34,016 bases of DNA from Synechococcus sp. HJ21-Hayes (GTDB lineage: Bacteria; Cyanobacteriota; Cyanobacteriia; PCC-6307; Cyanobiaceae). Position numbers and translations under genes: made by a program. Shown one piece after another: positions 15,701 through 23,400 of the stretch; within the stretch, counting starts at the first letter, position 1; each line of letters starts with the position of its first letter. The stretch is taken from assembly GCF_024345835.1 (NCBI RefSeq), contig NZ_JAGQBW010000024.1:1-34016 (forward strand), read 5' to 3'. A model generated the notes under the pieces. It searched no databases and had not been told where the DNA came from. It saw only the letters and a list, made by a program, of their open reading frames with translations.

Positions 15701-17698
15701 AGATCCTCACTTGTAGCCTGCAAGGAGGTCTACGGTAATCAGCATCCATATCAGATGAGTAACCGTATTGGACTTGCTCGCAGCCTTAGCGCCCAAGAAC
15801 TCTACGAGGAGGCGATCGAACAGCGGCGCATCGAGCTGATCTGGTGCCGAGAAGAGAAAGGAGATCGTGATGCCGGCACCCTCGCCTCCATCCGCGCCCT
15901 TGCCGATGATCTGAGTTCAAGCGGTGACCCAGATGCCGCCGAACCGCTCTATCGCGAGTGCCTCGCCGGCAGGGGGAAAACCCTTGGTGGTGACCACCCC
16001 GCCACCATGGCCACCCGTTACGACCTGGCTAACTGCCTGAGCAGTTTGGGGCGTTACTACGAAGCCATTCAGCTGAGGCGCGTCGAGCTGGCCTGGTGCG
16101 AGACGGAGAAAGGTGCCGACCATCCAGATACGCTTACCTCACTAGAATTTCTGGCTCGGGACCTTTCCTGGACCGATGAGCTCGAAGAGGCAGAAACCCT
16201 GTACCGACAGGTACTGAAACAGACCATCAAGAAGCTCGGTGCGGACCATGCAGAAACCATGGGACTCCGTCATGGCCTGGCTCGTTGCCTTAGCGCACAG
16301 GATCGCTACGAAGAAGCGATTGAATTACGCCAAATTGAACTGGCGTGGCATCGTGAAGCATTGGGTGATCGTGACCCCATCACCCTGATCTCCATCAACG
16401 GCCTGGCAACCGATCTGGAAGCATGCGGTGATCCAGAGTCCGCTGAACAGCTATACCGCGAATGCCTTGCCGGCAGGATTGAAGCCCTTGGCGATGAGCA
16501 CCCCGATACCATGGCCAGCCACTACGACCTGGCTGGCTGCCTCAGCGCTCTTGAGCGCTACGACGAAGCGATCGAGCTACGGCGGATTGAACTGGCCTGG
16601 TGTCAACAGGAGAAAGGCGTAGATAATCCTGAAACAGTTGCTTCGCTTCATGCTATGGGCGTCGATCTGTTGGAAGCTGGGCAGCTAGAGGAAAGTCTTG
16701 GCATCCTGCAGGATTGCCTCAATAGGCGGCAGCAGCTGTTCGGCGATACAGATCACAGAACGCTGGCCACATTTGCCAGGGTTCTGGATGCCCTCTCAAG
16801 TCTGCAGCGTTATGACGAGGCCATCGCCATGTCAGAGACACTCCAGCGCTTACTGGAAACAGAGAGAGGATGGCTTGATTCTGCAGTTCTCCTGCAACTG
16901 AGCAACCAAGCGCAGCTGTACGAATGGTTAGAGCGTTATGAAGATGCAGAGCGCTTATGGCGTCGCCGTCTGGAAGGCAACGATCAGACCGAAGGACCCG
17001 AGCATCCCACTACTGTTCAACTTAGGTGTGACCTGGCCAGAGTTCTTGAGGAGCTTGGGAACCTAGAAGAAGCGGAGGATCTCTATCGCCAATCATTACG
17101 CAGGCAAGAAAGCGTGGTTGGGAGCGACGACCCCACCACGCTGAACACCGCATTGGCTCTAGCTGGCGTGTTGACCGAACGCCGTAAGCATTCAGAGGCC
17201 ATCCCCTTGCGACGGCGAGAGCTGGCATGGTGCAGGCAGCAGAGTGGTGATCTCAATGTCGATACGCTTGACTCGATCAACGGCTTGGCGATCGATCTAC
17301 GCGAAGTCGGCGAACTGAACGAAGCGGAAGCTCTGTTCTGTGAACTTCTGGCAGGCCGCCAGCAGGTGTTGGAGCCCAGCGATTTTGATATCGGGCGCGC
17401 CCTTGGTGGGCTGGCTAAAACGCTTGAGAAGGCAGGCAAACTGGAGGAGGCTCTCAGCTACAGCCAGCAGGCCTTTGCCCATCGCCTCGAGTACCAGGGT
17501 GCCGACGACTGGTGGACAAACCGCGAACGCCTGGATCTGGCTCGTGTTCTGCACCAATTGGGACGTAACCAAGCAGCTCTCGATCTGTTGGAAGAGCTGA
17601 TGGAAAGCTTAAATCGCAATCAGGAACCTGACGACGATGACCGTCAGCTGGTAAGCGATGCATCAGCATTGACAATCGCTATCAAGACAGAACTTTAA
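12719..17698 (+). CDS. STAND NTPase: DUF4062 - P-loop NTPase - TPR sensor (copy 1)
   Basis: A 1659-aa protein. The N-terminal DUF4062 domain (residues ~12-200) starts with VVRVFLSSTFRDFMQERDR and has VEVDLRWGIT. The STAND NTPase has Walker A GESGAGKS (268-275) and Walker B WIWVLDGLDRL (from 366). A winged-helix/arm region runs to about 600. From about residue 730 to the end is a long solenoid of kinesin-light-chain-like TPRs with the H-P-x-T-(L/M) signature. It includes four tandem 84-residue units between bases 15809 and 16816. STAND proteins are ATP-driven switches in which the repeat region senses a ligand, the NTPase oligomerises and the N-terminal domain signals. The last ~105 residues match the other STAND. 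The start ATG is 6 nt after the palindrome. Coding GC falls clearly after about base 14430, where the sensor begins. Confidence 0.93.
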   Translation: MVEHEGVPQSRVVRVFLSSTFRDFMQERDRLVKEVFPELRRKARERGVEVVEVDLRWGITEEESRQGKVLPICLAEINRCRPYFVGMLAERYGWVPPADEDNRVVLADEEYAWVEEHLGRRSVTELEILHGVLNNPEMAGRAFFYFRDPAWSQAQTEPGFVCDSEEEAEKLADLKQRILASGFPVVKEEDLPDPKALADRIGTDLWALIEEQFPELDQPDALEREERKHASYRRSRTELYEDGDSGGGKVSQLEQWIAAGEQRILITGESGAGKSALIANWMQRHQQSHPEDVLFAHHLGCSNDANALEPLLARMVQAASTLMAQESDQALSEPMKVPQDYWELVSTVTDTLSKLSYWCKQQGRRWIWVLDGLDRLPEENQQALPWLPLQLFPHLHVVISALDCPARTILQEREYTTLTIGPLERKEQKALITNYMRRYNKTLVPELESRILEHEPARSPLFLRVVLDELRVCGRHETLAQQLDDYLKAPSVDAFYAKVLERLEGDVGREVVEKVMTALWASRAGLSEPELLAITGVAPLQWSPIDLGLEGSFGSNGNQLVFDHDFLRQAVKGRYLLNKEAELKTHIGLADWFIGREGWDKREAEELPWQLQHAERYESLFTWLADPWNICILTSHRPISELISYENQLRTLSGIHLDDIICDSVAHEIAIEKGRPEVLVPFLQQIRECLEEMGLFRSLYITVSKELLSFTAQEDVHPMEATASTRDLARAFLNVGDHSSAKQLFDQLLKISKMYNQVVDCGTLSDIAELKTRQGKMKEAEELCSRALASAKDAYGERHLQTITAMNNLGVFYSRNSRLQEALETYTQALGIIRDLTGEESQETLGLCHNLSSLHNRMQQYHQAADLGLRAYSGRMNILGSTHPLTLNSQASYATALQGQCDYDQARQLFSSVYEARRSLLGDEHPSTLADRNNLALACSDQGEWELAKELYEFNLEIEERLYGESSPSTIVSYRNLAALCLERELYGEAERYFRSSLVACKEVYGNQHPYQMSNRIGLARSLSAQELYEEAIEQRRIELIWCREEKGDRDAGTLASIRALADDLSSSGDPDAAEPLYRECLAGRGKTLGGDHPATMATRYDLANCLSSLGRYYEAIQLRRVELAWCETEKGADHPDTLTSLEFLARDLSWTDELEEAETLYRQVLKQTIKKLGADHAETMGLRHGLARCLSAQDRYEEAIELRQIELAWHREALGDRDPITLISINGLATDLEACGDPESAEQLYRECLAGRIEALGDEHPDTMASHYDLAGCLSALERYDEAIELRRIELAWCQQEKGVDNPETVASLHAMGVDLLEAGQLEESLGILQDCLNRRQQLFGDTDHRTLATFARVLDALSSLQRYDEAIAMSETLQRLLETERGWLDSAVLLQLSNQAQLYEWLERYEDAERLWRRRLEGNDQTEGPEHPTTVQLRCDLARVLEELGNLEEAEDLYRQSLRRQESVVGSDDPTTLNTALALAGVLTERRKHSEAIPLRRRELAWCRQQSGDLNVDTLDSINGLAIDLREVGELNEAEALFCELLAGRQQVLEPSDFDIGRALGGLAKTLEKAGKLEEALSYSQQAFAHRLEYQGADDWWTNRERLDLARVLHQLGRNQAALDLLEELMESLNRNQEPDDDDRQLVSDASALTIAIKTEL
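15809..16816 (+). repeat. Four tandem 252-bp (84-residue, two-TPR) units inside STAND copy 1
   Basis: Units start at 15809, 16061, 16313 and 16565, each exactly 252 bp. Each opens with (E)AIxxRRxELxWC and carries a second TPR with E-x-L-Y-R-x-x-L followed by a G..HP.TM stretch. Phase and reading frame are strictly kept. The fourth unit is the most diverged. Such unit spacing suggests growth or shrinkage by recombination between repeats. Confidence 0.85.
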
Positions 17699-18222
17699 TG
17701 GGTATGATCAATATCCTTGATCCAACCCAAGCCAACGAAGCCATTCCAAGCCCAATGCACAACAAACCGACAGAAGCTCAGCTCCTAGACGCAGCCAAGC
17801 AGGCCGTCGGTTCGCTTTGTGATATTTCCGCTGATGACGTCGCCGTTAATGAGCATGGTGTGATCGACTTTGCCACGACCGATTCGAGCGCTGTTGTGTA
17901 TTTCTGGGTTAATGCAGGGGACGACGTCGAACCAGCCTCCTATCGATTTCAAGCAACGCTCCTGCGTAATGTGACCGAAAGCCCACTGGTCTATGAATTG
18001 ATTAATGCTATCAATGTCGATCTCGTGTATGGCCAGCTCTGTTTCCGAGAAGATGAGATCACTCTGTATTACCGGCATATGGTTACGACGTCTGAGCCCG
18101 ATGTTCTGGCATGGATCCTTAGCCAATTGCTTGAAGAAGCTGATCGCGCGGACGACGCGCTTCAAAGCCGTGTTGGTGGTGAGCGCTGGATTGAAAGGGC
18201 GAGCGATGAAATTGATGTCTAG
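17698..18222 (+). CDS. CesT/YbjN-like protein, copy 2, coupled to STAND copy 1
   Basis: A 174-aa protein. The ATG overlaps the STAND stop (TAATG), so translation is coupled and the two products are likely made together. It has an N-terminal extension up to PMHNKP, then the family body: QLLDAAKQAVGSLCDISADD, FQATLLRNVTESPLVYELIN, CFREDEITLYYRH, and the end peptide VGGERWIERASDEIDV. Similarity to 9449-10000 and 18238-19212 is evident throughout. The fold is inferred as YbjN/type III-chaperone-like, a peptide-binding class. A plausible job is holding or presenting a peptide to the STAND protein (inference). It converges on the next gene with a 15-nt gap. Confidence 0.8.
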   Translation: MGMINILDPTQANEAIPSPMHNKPTEAQLLDAAKQAVGSLCDISADDVAVNEHGVIDFATTDSSAVVYFWVNAGDDVEPASYRFQATLLRNVTESPLVYELINAINVDLVYGQLCFREDEITLYYRHMVTTSEPDVLAWILSQLLEEADRADDALQSRVGGERWIERASDEIDV

Positions 18223-18237
18223 CTAACAGGCGAAAAA

Positions 18238-19212
18238 TTATTCACTTGCGACGTACTGACCATTCTCCATCGCCCATTGCGGCTGTCCATCCCATGGTTG
18301 AACAGGGAATTTCTCACGTTCCCTTGAGTAGTCTTCTCCCGTAAGTGCGCTAAAGCGAGCGGCGATGATCCCTGAATTACAATGTCGCCGGCAAAGCGTA
18401 AGGATTTCGTTCCAATCCAGTTGCGCAAAGAACTCATCTTGACTCATTCTCAGAGTTCCTTCTTCTACGAACTCTGCGTGAAAGCTGTTGTCGGGGGTGC
18501 CGTAATAACCTCGAAAATAATCCTGGAATTCCTCTGGACTGCTGTGGACAACACGATGTAGCTGTTCAAGGATGAATGCTTTGTCCTCGTCGTCCGCTTC
18601 GGCATAGTCGGCAATCTCTTCTTCAGATACATAGTTGGCAATGACTGTCATCATCACACCATTGCAGTCGTTCGTGACTTGCTCGAGATCCCGCAGAATC
18701 AGATCCTCGATAGTCTGGTCGTCATCTTCTGTGGATGAATTGGTATCACCTTCATCGCCACCTTCATCCTCGTCGGCCCAGCGAAGTCCTCCAAGCGCCT
18801 CCTGAAGGGTGTCGTCGTGTTCATCAATCAGCTCAGCAATGACACGGATAAGCCAAGCGACGAGCTGAGCCGATGGATCTCTTGTCGGCAGTTTGTAATA
18901 GAAACTGATGCACTCTTCTTCAAAGGAAAGGGTGCCTATCGGTAGCTTAAGGTTGATTTCATTGATGAGTCGATAAAGCGACGGAGAAGCGTCGACCCGC
19001 TTGAGCAAATTAGCAAAGAACAAAAAGCCAGGAGTTGGCGCACCGTCGACATTCAAGAGGAGCGCTGCAGTCGCATCCTTGCCGTTGTCAACAACGATAA
19101 ATCCATCCTTGTCGACCCGCACATCCTCGGGAGCAATGCTGCAGCAATCCGCCACGGCTTGCTTCGCGACATCCAGCAATTCCTGCTCGGTCGGTCTGCA
19201 GGGATCGGCCAT
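18238..19212 (-). CDS. CesT/YbjN-like protein with an extra C-terminal domain, copy 3
   Basis: A 324-aa protein. I chose the ATG at 19212 because the family similarity begins immediately after it (MADPCRPTEQELLDVAKQAV); the frame upstream encodes an unrelated hipA remnant. Residues 1-165 are the CesT-like body with LYRLINEINLKLPIG, ECISFYYK and ALGGLRWADEDEG. Then comes an acidic linker. Residues ~180-324 form a second, alpha-helical region I cannot name, with cysteines in TLCRRHCNSGIIAARF and the end peptide WDGQPQWAMENGQYV. Copies 1 and 2 lack this second part. Its upstream junction with the hipA fragment marks a recombination point. It faces STAND copy 1 and its CesT partner tail to tail. 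Confidence 0.75.
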   Translation of the reverse strand: MADPCRPTEQELLDVAKQAVADCCSIAPEDVRVDKDGFIVVDNGKDATAALLLNVDGAPTPGFLFFANLLKRVDASPSLYRLINEINLKLPIGTLSFEEECISFYYKLPTRDPSAQLVAWLIRVIAELIDEHDDTLQEALGGLRWADEDEGGDEGDTNSSTEDDDQTIEDLILRDLEQVTNDCNGVMMTVIANYVSEEEIADYAEADDEDKAFILEQLHRVVHSSPEEFQDYFRGYYGTPDNSFHAEFVEEGTLRMSQDEFFAQLDWNEILTLCRRHCNSGIIAARFSALTGEDYSREREKFPVQPWDGQPQWAMENGQYVASE

Positions 19213-19383
19213 GGCCTGGGTTGCACGCATAACCAAGAAATCTATTCCATTCGGCTTACGTTCGATCACCTGCTGTCCCCAGAAATCTGGCAGCGCATCA
19301 CGAAGGGCGCCGAAGAAACCACCCAAGCGGGCAGTTTGAAACTGCTCAGTCGATAGTCGTAGTTCTAAAGGGTCGAGCTCCAG
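19213..19383 (-). pseudogene. hipA N-terminal domain remnant
   Basis: In frame with, and directly upstream of, the CesT-like gene lie ~57 codons reading LELDPLELRLSTEQF, then FFGALRDALPDFWGQQVIER. This is the signature of the N-terminal domain of HipA-type kinases (the F-G-A-x-x-D-A-x-P-D-x-W-G-x-x-V motif). No kinase domain follows and no hipB-like gene precedes. Upstream, in another frame (19391-19504), is a 37-codon orphan frame I do not recognise. The 19213-19556 interval is therefore gene debris between the CesT-like gene and the toxin-antitoxin pair. Confidence 0.6.
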
Positions 19384-19556
19384 CTTCGATCTACAGCTGC
19401 TCGGGCCGGATGATCGGGCTGGAGCCCTCGGCTTTGACAGAAATGTCGATCCACCCGCACCGCAGCGCCGGTTCAACCGAATCCTTGATCTCGATTGGAT
19501 CCATGCCATAGCCGGTCAGGACACTCCATCTGGCTTTGGGTGGCCTCTGCGCTGAC

Positions 19557-20000
19557 TCAGGCCAGTAATTGCGACAGGAAGGGATCAGGAGGCTCCACCA
19601 GCGGATTGACGACCCGCACACCACGCCAGCAGAAGCCGGCATGGAGATCTTCGGTGAGCAACAGCCGGGCACCACCCTCAGCGGCCACGTTGAGCACCAG
19701 TGCATCCCAGCTGGCCAGCTGATGCGCCACACAAAGATCCATGGCCCCCTGCCAGGCGGTGGCGGTGCTCTCTAGCAGTGGAAATGCATCCATCCAGCCG
19801 AGCACTGCGTCCCGGGCTTGGTCGGGCGAGCGACCGGCCTTGCCGGTGAGTACGCGGAACAGCTCGCCGAGGCACTGAAGGGGCACCACCAGATCGGCGT
19901 CGCTGAGTTGCTCGAGCAGCGCCCTTGTGGAGCTCACCCGCTGCACATCGCCAAAGCCCTCGGCGTAGACCAGCAGGTTGGTATCGAGTGCTGCGCGCAT
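19557..20000 (-). CDS. PIN-domain toxin (VapC-like)
   Basis: A 147-aa PIN-domain protein: MRAALDTNLLVYAEG carries the first acidic residue, QCLGELFRVLTGK the conserved Glu, SWDALVLNVAAEGG and LLTEDLHAG the later Asp residues. VapC toxins are Mg-dependent ribonucleases, usually cutting tRNA or rRNA. The ATG overlaps the antitoxin stop by one base (TGATG), as expected for a toxin-antitoxin operon. Length is normal for the family and all acidic positions look intact, so it is probably functional. Such pairs stabilise mobile or accessory DNA. Confidence 0.88.
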   Translation of the reverse strand: MRAALDTNLLVYAEGFGDVQRVSSTRALLEQLSDADLVVPLQCLGELFRVLTGKAGRSPDQARDAVLGWMDAFPLLESTATAWQGAMDLCVAHQLASWDALVLNVAAEGGARLLLTEDLHAGFCWRGVRVVNPLVEPPDPFLSQLLA

Positions 20001-20248
20001 CAGTCGTAGAGATCGTCGCGCTTCCAGACTCTGGCCTCCCCGCTGGCGGGCTGGGCAGCCAGGCGAGCCAAGAGGGCTTGGCGCGCCGCTGCGCTGGGGC
20101 GGCTGCCCTTGCCCACGGGCGTGAGCTGGGCGACGGGCCGCCCGTGGGACTGCACCGTGAAGCTCTGACCCTGCGCCACCTGCCGTAGCAGGGAGGAGAA
20201 GGAGCGATTGGCCTCAGAGGCAGTGATAACAGCGGGATCGGAGCCCAA
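20000..20248 (-). CDS. Phd/YefM-type antitoxin
   Basis: An 82-aa protein with the Phd/YefM N-terminal DNA-binding pattern (VITASEANRSFSSLLRQVAQG, then FTVQSHGRPVAQLTPV). A C-terminal tail (QPASGEARVWKRDDLYD) would wrap the toxin. The only in-frame start after an upstream stop is TTG at 20248. It precedes the PIN toxin with a one-base overlap. These antitoxins repress their own promoter, and a perfect inverted repeat (20259-20273) lies 10 nt upstream of the start. Confidence 0.85.
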   Translation of the reverse strand: MGSDPAVITASEANRSFSSLLRQVAQGQSFTVQSHGRPVAQLTPVGKGSRPSAAARQALLARLAAQPASGEARVWKRDDLYD

Positions 20249-20258
20249 TTTGGATAAC

Positions 20259-20273
20259 TAGTGAATCTCACTA
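20259..20273. promoter_or_regulatory. Inverted repeat, probable antitoxin operator
   Basis: TAGTGA-ATC-TCACTA is a perfect palindrome of two 6-bp arms around 3 bases. It is 10 nt upstream of the antitoxin start, where a Phd/YefM dimer would bind to autoregulate. It is unrelated to the TATGCA palindrome of the island. Confidence 0.6.
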
Positions 20274-20404
20274 CATTAATCCCGGATGCCCCTCTTTGCC
20301 TCGCTTGGGCAATGGCAGCCTCGCTGCTCGTACTTCGCAGCAAAAAGGCGCCAGCAACAGGGGTGCCGCTTAGCGTTGAACAACCCCAAACCGCTTGCAG
20401 CAGT

Positions 20405-20421
20405 TATGCATCTGCTGCATA
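20405..20421. promoter_or_regulatory. Perfect island palindrome upstream of the second STAND gene
   Basis: TATGCA-TCTGC-TGCATA, perfect in both half-sites and extended by one complementary base on each side (T at 20404, A at 20422). It ends 6 nt before the ATG at 20428, the same distance as at 12696-12712, and there is no Shine-Dalgarno sequence in the gap. Confidence 0.75.
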
Positions 20422-20427
20422 ACACCC

Positions 20428-23400
20428 ATGCCAGAAGCGGCGCCAGCAGTCTCTGAATCCCGCGAGATCCGGGTGTTCCTCTCCAGCACCTTCCGCGACT
20501 TCAACGAGGAGCGCCGGCTGCTGGCCACCCAGGTGTTCCCTGAGCTCAACCGCAGGGCACGCGAGCGTGGTGTGGAGCTGGTGGAGGTGGACCTCCGATG
20601 GGGCGTGACACAGGAGCAGGCGGAGGACGGCCATGCCCTGGAGATCTGCCTGCAGGAGATCCAGCGCTGCCAGCGCTACTTCATCGGCATGCTCGGAGAC
20701 AGCTACGGGAGCCTCACGCCGCCGGAGCGCCAACTGCTCGAGGCCGCCCCGTCGCTCCTGGAGCAGCGCCAGTGGCTCGCGGGCAGGATCGGCCAAGCCA
20801 GCTACACGGAGCTGGAGATCGAGCAGCGCCTGCAGGAGATGGCGGGCGGCGCCAGCGATGGCCGTGCTTTCTTTTATTTCCGCGCTCCGGCCTGGAGCAA
20901 CCCCAGAGCGGATGCGGGCGAGCTCGGCTGGCGCAGCAATGATCCAGCCGACCGCCAGAAGCTGGAGCTGCTCAAGCAGCGCATCAGCAGCAGCGGCTAT
21001 CCGCTGGAGGAGGACCTGGCGAGTCCACAAGCGATCGCCGATCGGATCAAGGCCGACCTCTGGGCCTTGATCGATCAGCAGTTCCCGGAAGGGGAGCAGC
21101 CCGATGCGCTTCAGAAGGAAGCCCGCAAACACGCCGACTACCGCCGCTCCCGCACGGGAGCCGGTCAGTACATCGGAGGGAAGGGCTACATCCAGCAGAT
21201 GGAGCGCTGGCTCGAGGCGGGCGAGCAACAGATCCTGATCACCGGTGAATCAGGCGCTGGCAAGAGCGCCCTGATCGCCAACTGGATCGAGGCACACCAG
21301 CAGAACCATCCAGGGGATGTGATCTATGCACACCACCTGGGTTGCACCAACGACGCCAATGCCCTGCGGCCCCTCCTCGGTCGCCTGATCGACACCGCCT
21401 CAGGCCAGCTCCTCGAGGCGGGGGTGATCACAGAGGCGCTGGCAGTGCCTGAGGACTGGTGGGAGCTTGTAGCCAGGGTGGCCGAAACGCTGCAGAGCCT
21501 GGGGCGTTGGTGCGAGGGGAAAGGCAAGCGATGGATCTGGGTGCTCGACGGTCTAGATCGACTTGACCCGGACGACCAGAAGGCCCTGCCTTGGCTCCCT
21601 CAGAACATCCCAGCGGGTGTACAGGTGTTGGCCAGTGCGCTGGCCTGCCCGGCGCGATCGATCCTCAGCGAGCGGGGCTACACCACGCTCACGATCGAGC
21701 CGCTGGCAGCAGTGGAGCAGGAGCAACTGATTCAGCGCTACCTGCAGCGCTACACCAAGGAACTTGATGGCGGCCTGCGCCAGCATATCCAGGACCACAA
21801 CCTGGCCGGATCACCGCTCTTCCTCAAGGTGCTGCTGGAGGAGCTCAGGCAGTGCGGAAGGCACGACACGCTCAAGAGCCAGCTGGACTTTTACCTGAGC
21901 TCCCAGACGATTGATGACCTGTATGAACGGGTGCTCGAGCGGCTGGAGAACGACGGGAGTGGTGAGGCTGTCCGCAAGGCGATGACCGCGATCTGGGCCA
22001 GCCGAGCAGGGTTGACTGAAACCGAACTGCTGGCGATAACAGGGCTGGCTCCACTGCAGTGGTCACCAATTGATCTGGCGCTGGATAAGGCCTTTGGGCG
22101 CAACGGGAATCGACTGGTATTTGACCACGATTACCTACGAATCGCGGTGCAGGACCGGTATTTACCAAACAGAAATCAAAAGCAGAGTGCGCATGAGGAG
22201 CTAGCCCATTGGTTTGCACAGCCAAGCCAGATAGACCTCAGGATCGCAGAGGAGCTTCCCTGGCAACTGGGGCAAGCCGGTCTCAAAAAGGCACTAATGG
22301 AGCTTCTCCTAGACCCAAAACAACTTAGTGAGATCTTATCGTTTAGGCCAAGCAGAGAGATCGCGGACATCTGGCATAAGAATGCTAGCCAAGAAGAATC
22401 GCTCGATGATTTACTCGGACTAAAGATTGGGACAGGCTTCGACAATAACAACGAGATATCAAGCATCAATAAGCACGGACTGATTGGAATAGCCAATCTT
22501 CTTGACGAGATGGGACTGCATCGGTCCACTTGGCTAAAGCTGCGAAAGATCATAAGTCAGAGGCCGCAGAATTCGGCCAAAGAGAACGTGGAATCACTGC
22601 TTTATTTGTCCGATGCATATCATCAGACCGGAATGTGGACAGAAGCCTTAGATTCGTACAGAATAGCTCTGACAACCGCAAATCAATCACTCGGGGATGA
22701 GCACAGGCTTACGCTGACGATTCTCAATAACCTGGGCAACCTACATAGCGACTTGGGTAACGAGACGGAATCAGCGCACTTCTACGAAAAAGCATTTGAG
22801 AAGCGCATGAAGACGCTAGGAGAGGGGCACCCAGACACACTACGGACGATGAACAACCTAGCCAACGCGTACTCAAGCAGTGGAGATACTGAAAGAGCAG
22901 AATACATGTACCTGCGGTCAGCCTCGATTAAGCAAAACATTCTTGGCAGCAGCCATCGGTCGACAATAAATGGAATATATAACTTGGCGATATTCTATGA
23001 CAGTATTGGCAAGAAGAAGGAAGCAGAAGCTCACTACTTGAAGGCCCTTGACGGCAGACGCAGTCTTCTCGGGGAGAATCATCGAGATACGCTAATGGCG
23101 AAACATGCTTATGGGGTATTCCTAAGCGAACAAGGAAATCAAGCGGCCATTGAGGACTATATTGCTCCATCAGTTATTCTATTGACTGAGATACTTGGCG
23201 TGGATCATCCAGACTCGCTGCATGTCGGTTGCGCGTTGGCTGATATCAAGAGAGAAGGAGGTGACTACGGTGGCGCAGAGGCTTTCTACAAGCAGCTTCT
23301 GGATGCAACCTCAGGCATTCCCAGGGAGGAGATGCGCCACAACCGCATGCGATATTCTCTTGCAGAATGCCTAAGCAAGCTGGGTAGGCACAAAGAGGCC

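Noticed and set aside
15809-16816. Regularly spaced repeats that might suggest a CRISPR-like array
   Set aside because: The 252-bp units are in frame inside a TPR protein and have no short palindromic repeat with unique spacers.
20404-21228. Long open frame on the minus strand opposite the second STAND's N-terminus
   Set aside because: It has no motif and mirrors the GC-rich codon pattern of the DUF4062/NTPase coding strand.
22603-22619. TATTTG-TCCGA-TGCATA, resembling the island palindrome
   Set aside because: It lies inside the STAND copy 2 coding region and has only one good arm. It shows that half matches occur by chance and lowers trust in the 8141-8157 site.
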